Assembly (NCBI GenBank): GCA_002730235.1
Contig: PBZS01000008.1
Coordinates: forward strand, 13,952-48,179
Direction: 5' to 3'
Source of the DNA: Gammaproteobacteria bacterium
GTDB taxonomy: Bacteria; Pseudomonadota; Gammaproteobacteria; Pseudomonadales; Litorivicinaceae
Length of the DNA: 34,228 nt
Position numbers and translations under genes: made by a program. The notes beneath the pieces are model-generated. The model did not search any database. It was not told where the DNA came from and worked only from the letters and a program-made list of their open reading frames with translations. Shown here piece by piece: positions 32,833 to 34,228 of this stretch (position 1 is the stretch's first letter; every line of letters begins with the position of its first letter).

Positions 32833-34145
32833 ATCACCACCTTATTCAAAGCAGTTCGAGTGGCATCGGCATCAAAATGTTCGGTCGCATCCTGCCGCAT
32901 AAATGCCTCGAAAAGTGGTTTTTTATGAATCGCTTCATCAAGTTCGGGATTTGTTCCGTGCTCATAAGCACCAACCTGAATCAGGTCTTTATTCTGCTGA
33001 TAGAGAGCCCATAACCGCCTAAAATGATTAGCTTTTTCTAATTGATCTGGTGCGATTAGCTGATTCATAAGACGACTAACCGAGCCTGTCAGATCAATTG
33101 CTGGATAAAAAGCCGCATCAGCAAGCTCGCGCGACAACATTACCTGACCATCAAGCGATGCGCGCGTGATATCAATAATAGGATCCGAACGATCGTCGCC
33201 CTCCGCCAGCACAGTATAAATGGCGGTAATTGAGCCATGACCATGTCGACCCACGCCCGAGCGCTCGATCAACTTGGGTAATAAAGCAAAAACAGAAGGC
33301 GGATAGCCTTTTGATGTCGGCGGCTCCCCCACTGCTAACCCAATTTCTCTTTGTGCATGCGCAACTCGCGTCATCGAATCGACTAAGAGCAGAACGTTTT
33401 TGCCCTGATCTCTCCAATACTCAGCAACCAAGTGAGCTAGTAATGTTGCACGCAAACGTAATACTGGTGACTCATTTGCAGGAGACGCAACCACAATTGA
33501 CTTGGCTAGGCCATCAGGTCCCAAAATCTGTGTGATAAACTCTTTTACCTCGCGTCCTCGCTCACCAATCAAACCAATCACAACGATATCGGCGTTGGTG
33601 TATTTGGTCATCATGCCTAACAGAACGCTCTTACCAACACCAGACCCCGCCATCAAACCGACACGCTGACCACGACCAATCGTCAAAAGGCCATTAATTG
33701 TTTTGACACCCACATCTAAAGTGGTCTCAATGGAACCTCGCTCCATCGGGTTGATGATTAGACCCTGAAGCCCTAATAATTTGTCTGCAACGGGTGCTGG
33801 CTTACCGTCTAAAGGTCGTCCAAGCCCATCCAAAATTCGTCCAAGTTGGGCATCCCCGACAGAAGCTCTAGCTGTTGAGCTTAATAGCCGTACACGCGCA
33901 CCAGGTCCTGCACCAGAAGGATCTGTGAAGGGCATTAAATACAAGATTTCGTCGTGAAACCCGACTACTTCGGCATCAAAACTTTCATGGTTTGCACTCT
34001 CGATCCTACAGAGTGCGCCAACCGGCGCCAAAATTCCGCGCGCTTCAAGCGTCATTCCAACAACACGAACAAGGGTTCCTGTTCGCTCAGGAGCCGGACT
34101 TTTTAGATCTGAACAAACCGAATCTACGACTACTGAAAAGTCCAT
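32829..34145 (-). CDS. fliI: Flagellum-specific ATPase FliI
   Basis: 438 aa; Walker A GLMAGSGVGKSVLLGMM, VIGLIGERGREVKEFI, LLLVDSMTRVAHAQREIGLAVGEPPTSKGYPPSVFALLPKLIERSG. Confidence 0.98.
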   Translation of the reverse strand: MDFSVVVDSVCSDLKSPAPERTGTLVRVVGMTLEARGILAPVGALCRIESANHESFDAEVVGFHDEILYLMPFTDPSGAGPGARVRLLSSTARASVGDAQLGRILDGLGRPLDGKPAPVADKLLGLQGLIINPMERGSIETTLDVGVKTINGLLTIGRGQRVGLMAGSGVGKSVLLGMMTKYTNADIVVIGLIGERGREVKEFITQILGPDGLAKSIVVASPANESPVLRLRATLLAHLVAEYWRDQGKNVLLLVDSMTRVAHAQREIGLAVGEPPTSKGYPPSVFALLPKLIERSGVGRHGHGSITAIYTVLAEGDDRSDPIIDITRASLDGQVMLSRELADAAFYPAIDLTGSVSRLMNQLIAPDQLEKANHFRRLWALYQQNKDLIQVGAYEHGTNPELDEAIHKKPLFEAFMRQDATEHFDADATRTALNKVVI

Positions 34146-34228
34146 TATTTGGGTTTCTCTTCGTTTTTGGCTTCGGCTTCGGCTTCGGCTTCGGCTTCGG
34201 CTTCGGCTTCGGCTTCGGCTTCGGCTTC
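34145..34228 (-). CDS. C-terminal end of a gene directly upstream of fliI, probably fliH (partial)
   Basis: Reverse strand reads (EA)n-KNEEKPK-stop, with TAATG overlap to the fliI start; synteny suggests fliH. Confidence 0.6.
   Translation of the reverse strand, partial: EAEAEAEAEAEAEAEAEAEAKNEEKPK
34169..34228. repeat. Tandem hexanucleotide repeat (GGCTTC)x10, running to the window edge
   Basis: 60 nt of perfect GGCTTC repeats; encodes Glu-Ala on the minus strand. Confidence 0.95.

Noticed and set aside
1-34228. CRISPR, transposon, prophage or tRNA features
   Set aside because: No spaced direct repeats, transposase/integrase-like ORFs or tRNA-like cloverleaf sequences recognised by eye; a tRNAscan/CRISPR search would be needed to be certain.

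Overview
The window is almost entirely a polar-type flagellar gene cluster. The gene content (FlhF/FlhG, FlgP/FlgT, sigma-54 and sigma-28 promoters) suggests a gammaproteobacterium; this is inferred from gene content, not proven. Reading left to right: flgI (partial), flgH, flgG, flgF, a giant flgE, flgD, flgC and flgB on the minus strand; flgA, flgM, flgN and an SH3-like membrane protein on plus; a minus operon flgP-flgT-LysM protein-fliK2-flhX (FlhB C-terminal paralogue); flhA-flhF-flhG-fliA plus two uncharacterised genes on plus; then, on minus, fliH (C-terminal end only)-fliI-J-K-L-M-N-O-P-Q-R-flhB followed by three uncharacterised genes (DamX-like SPOR protein, small acidic protein, membrane coiled-coil protein). 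I found no tRNA, rRNA, CRISPR array or transposon. The items most worth a second look are: (1) a 1572-aa hook protein with an adhesin-like module inside it; (2) a five-gene orphan island between fliA and flhB where chemotaxis genes often sit; (3) a FlhF with degenerate GTPase motifs paired with an FlhG lacking the N-terminal activator segment; (4) an NPEH motif in FlhB instead of canonical NPTH, together with a FliK2/FlhX pair elsewhere; (5) a compact divergent regulatory region between flgP and flhA with good sigma-54 and sigma-28 promoter matches; (6) a (GGCTTC)10 repeat encoding (Glu-Ala)n at the end of fliH, exactly at the window edge.
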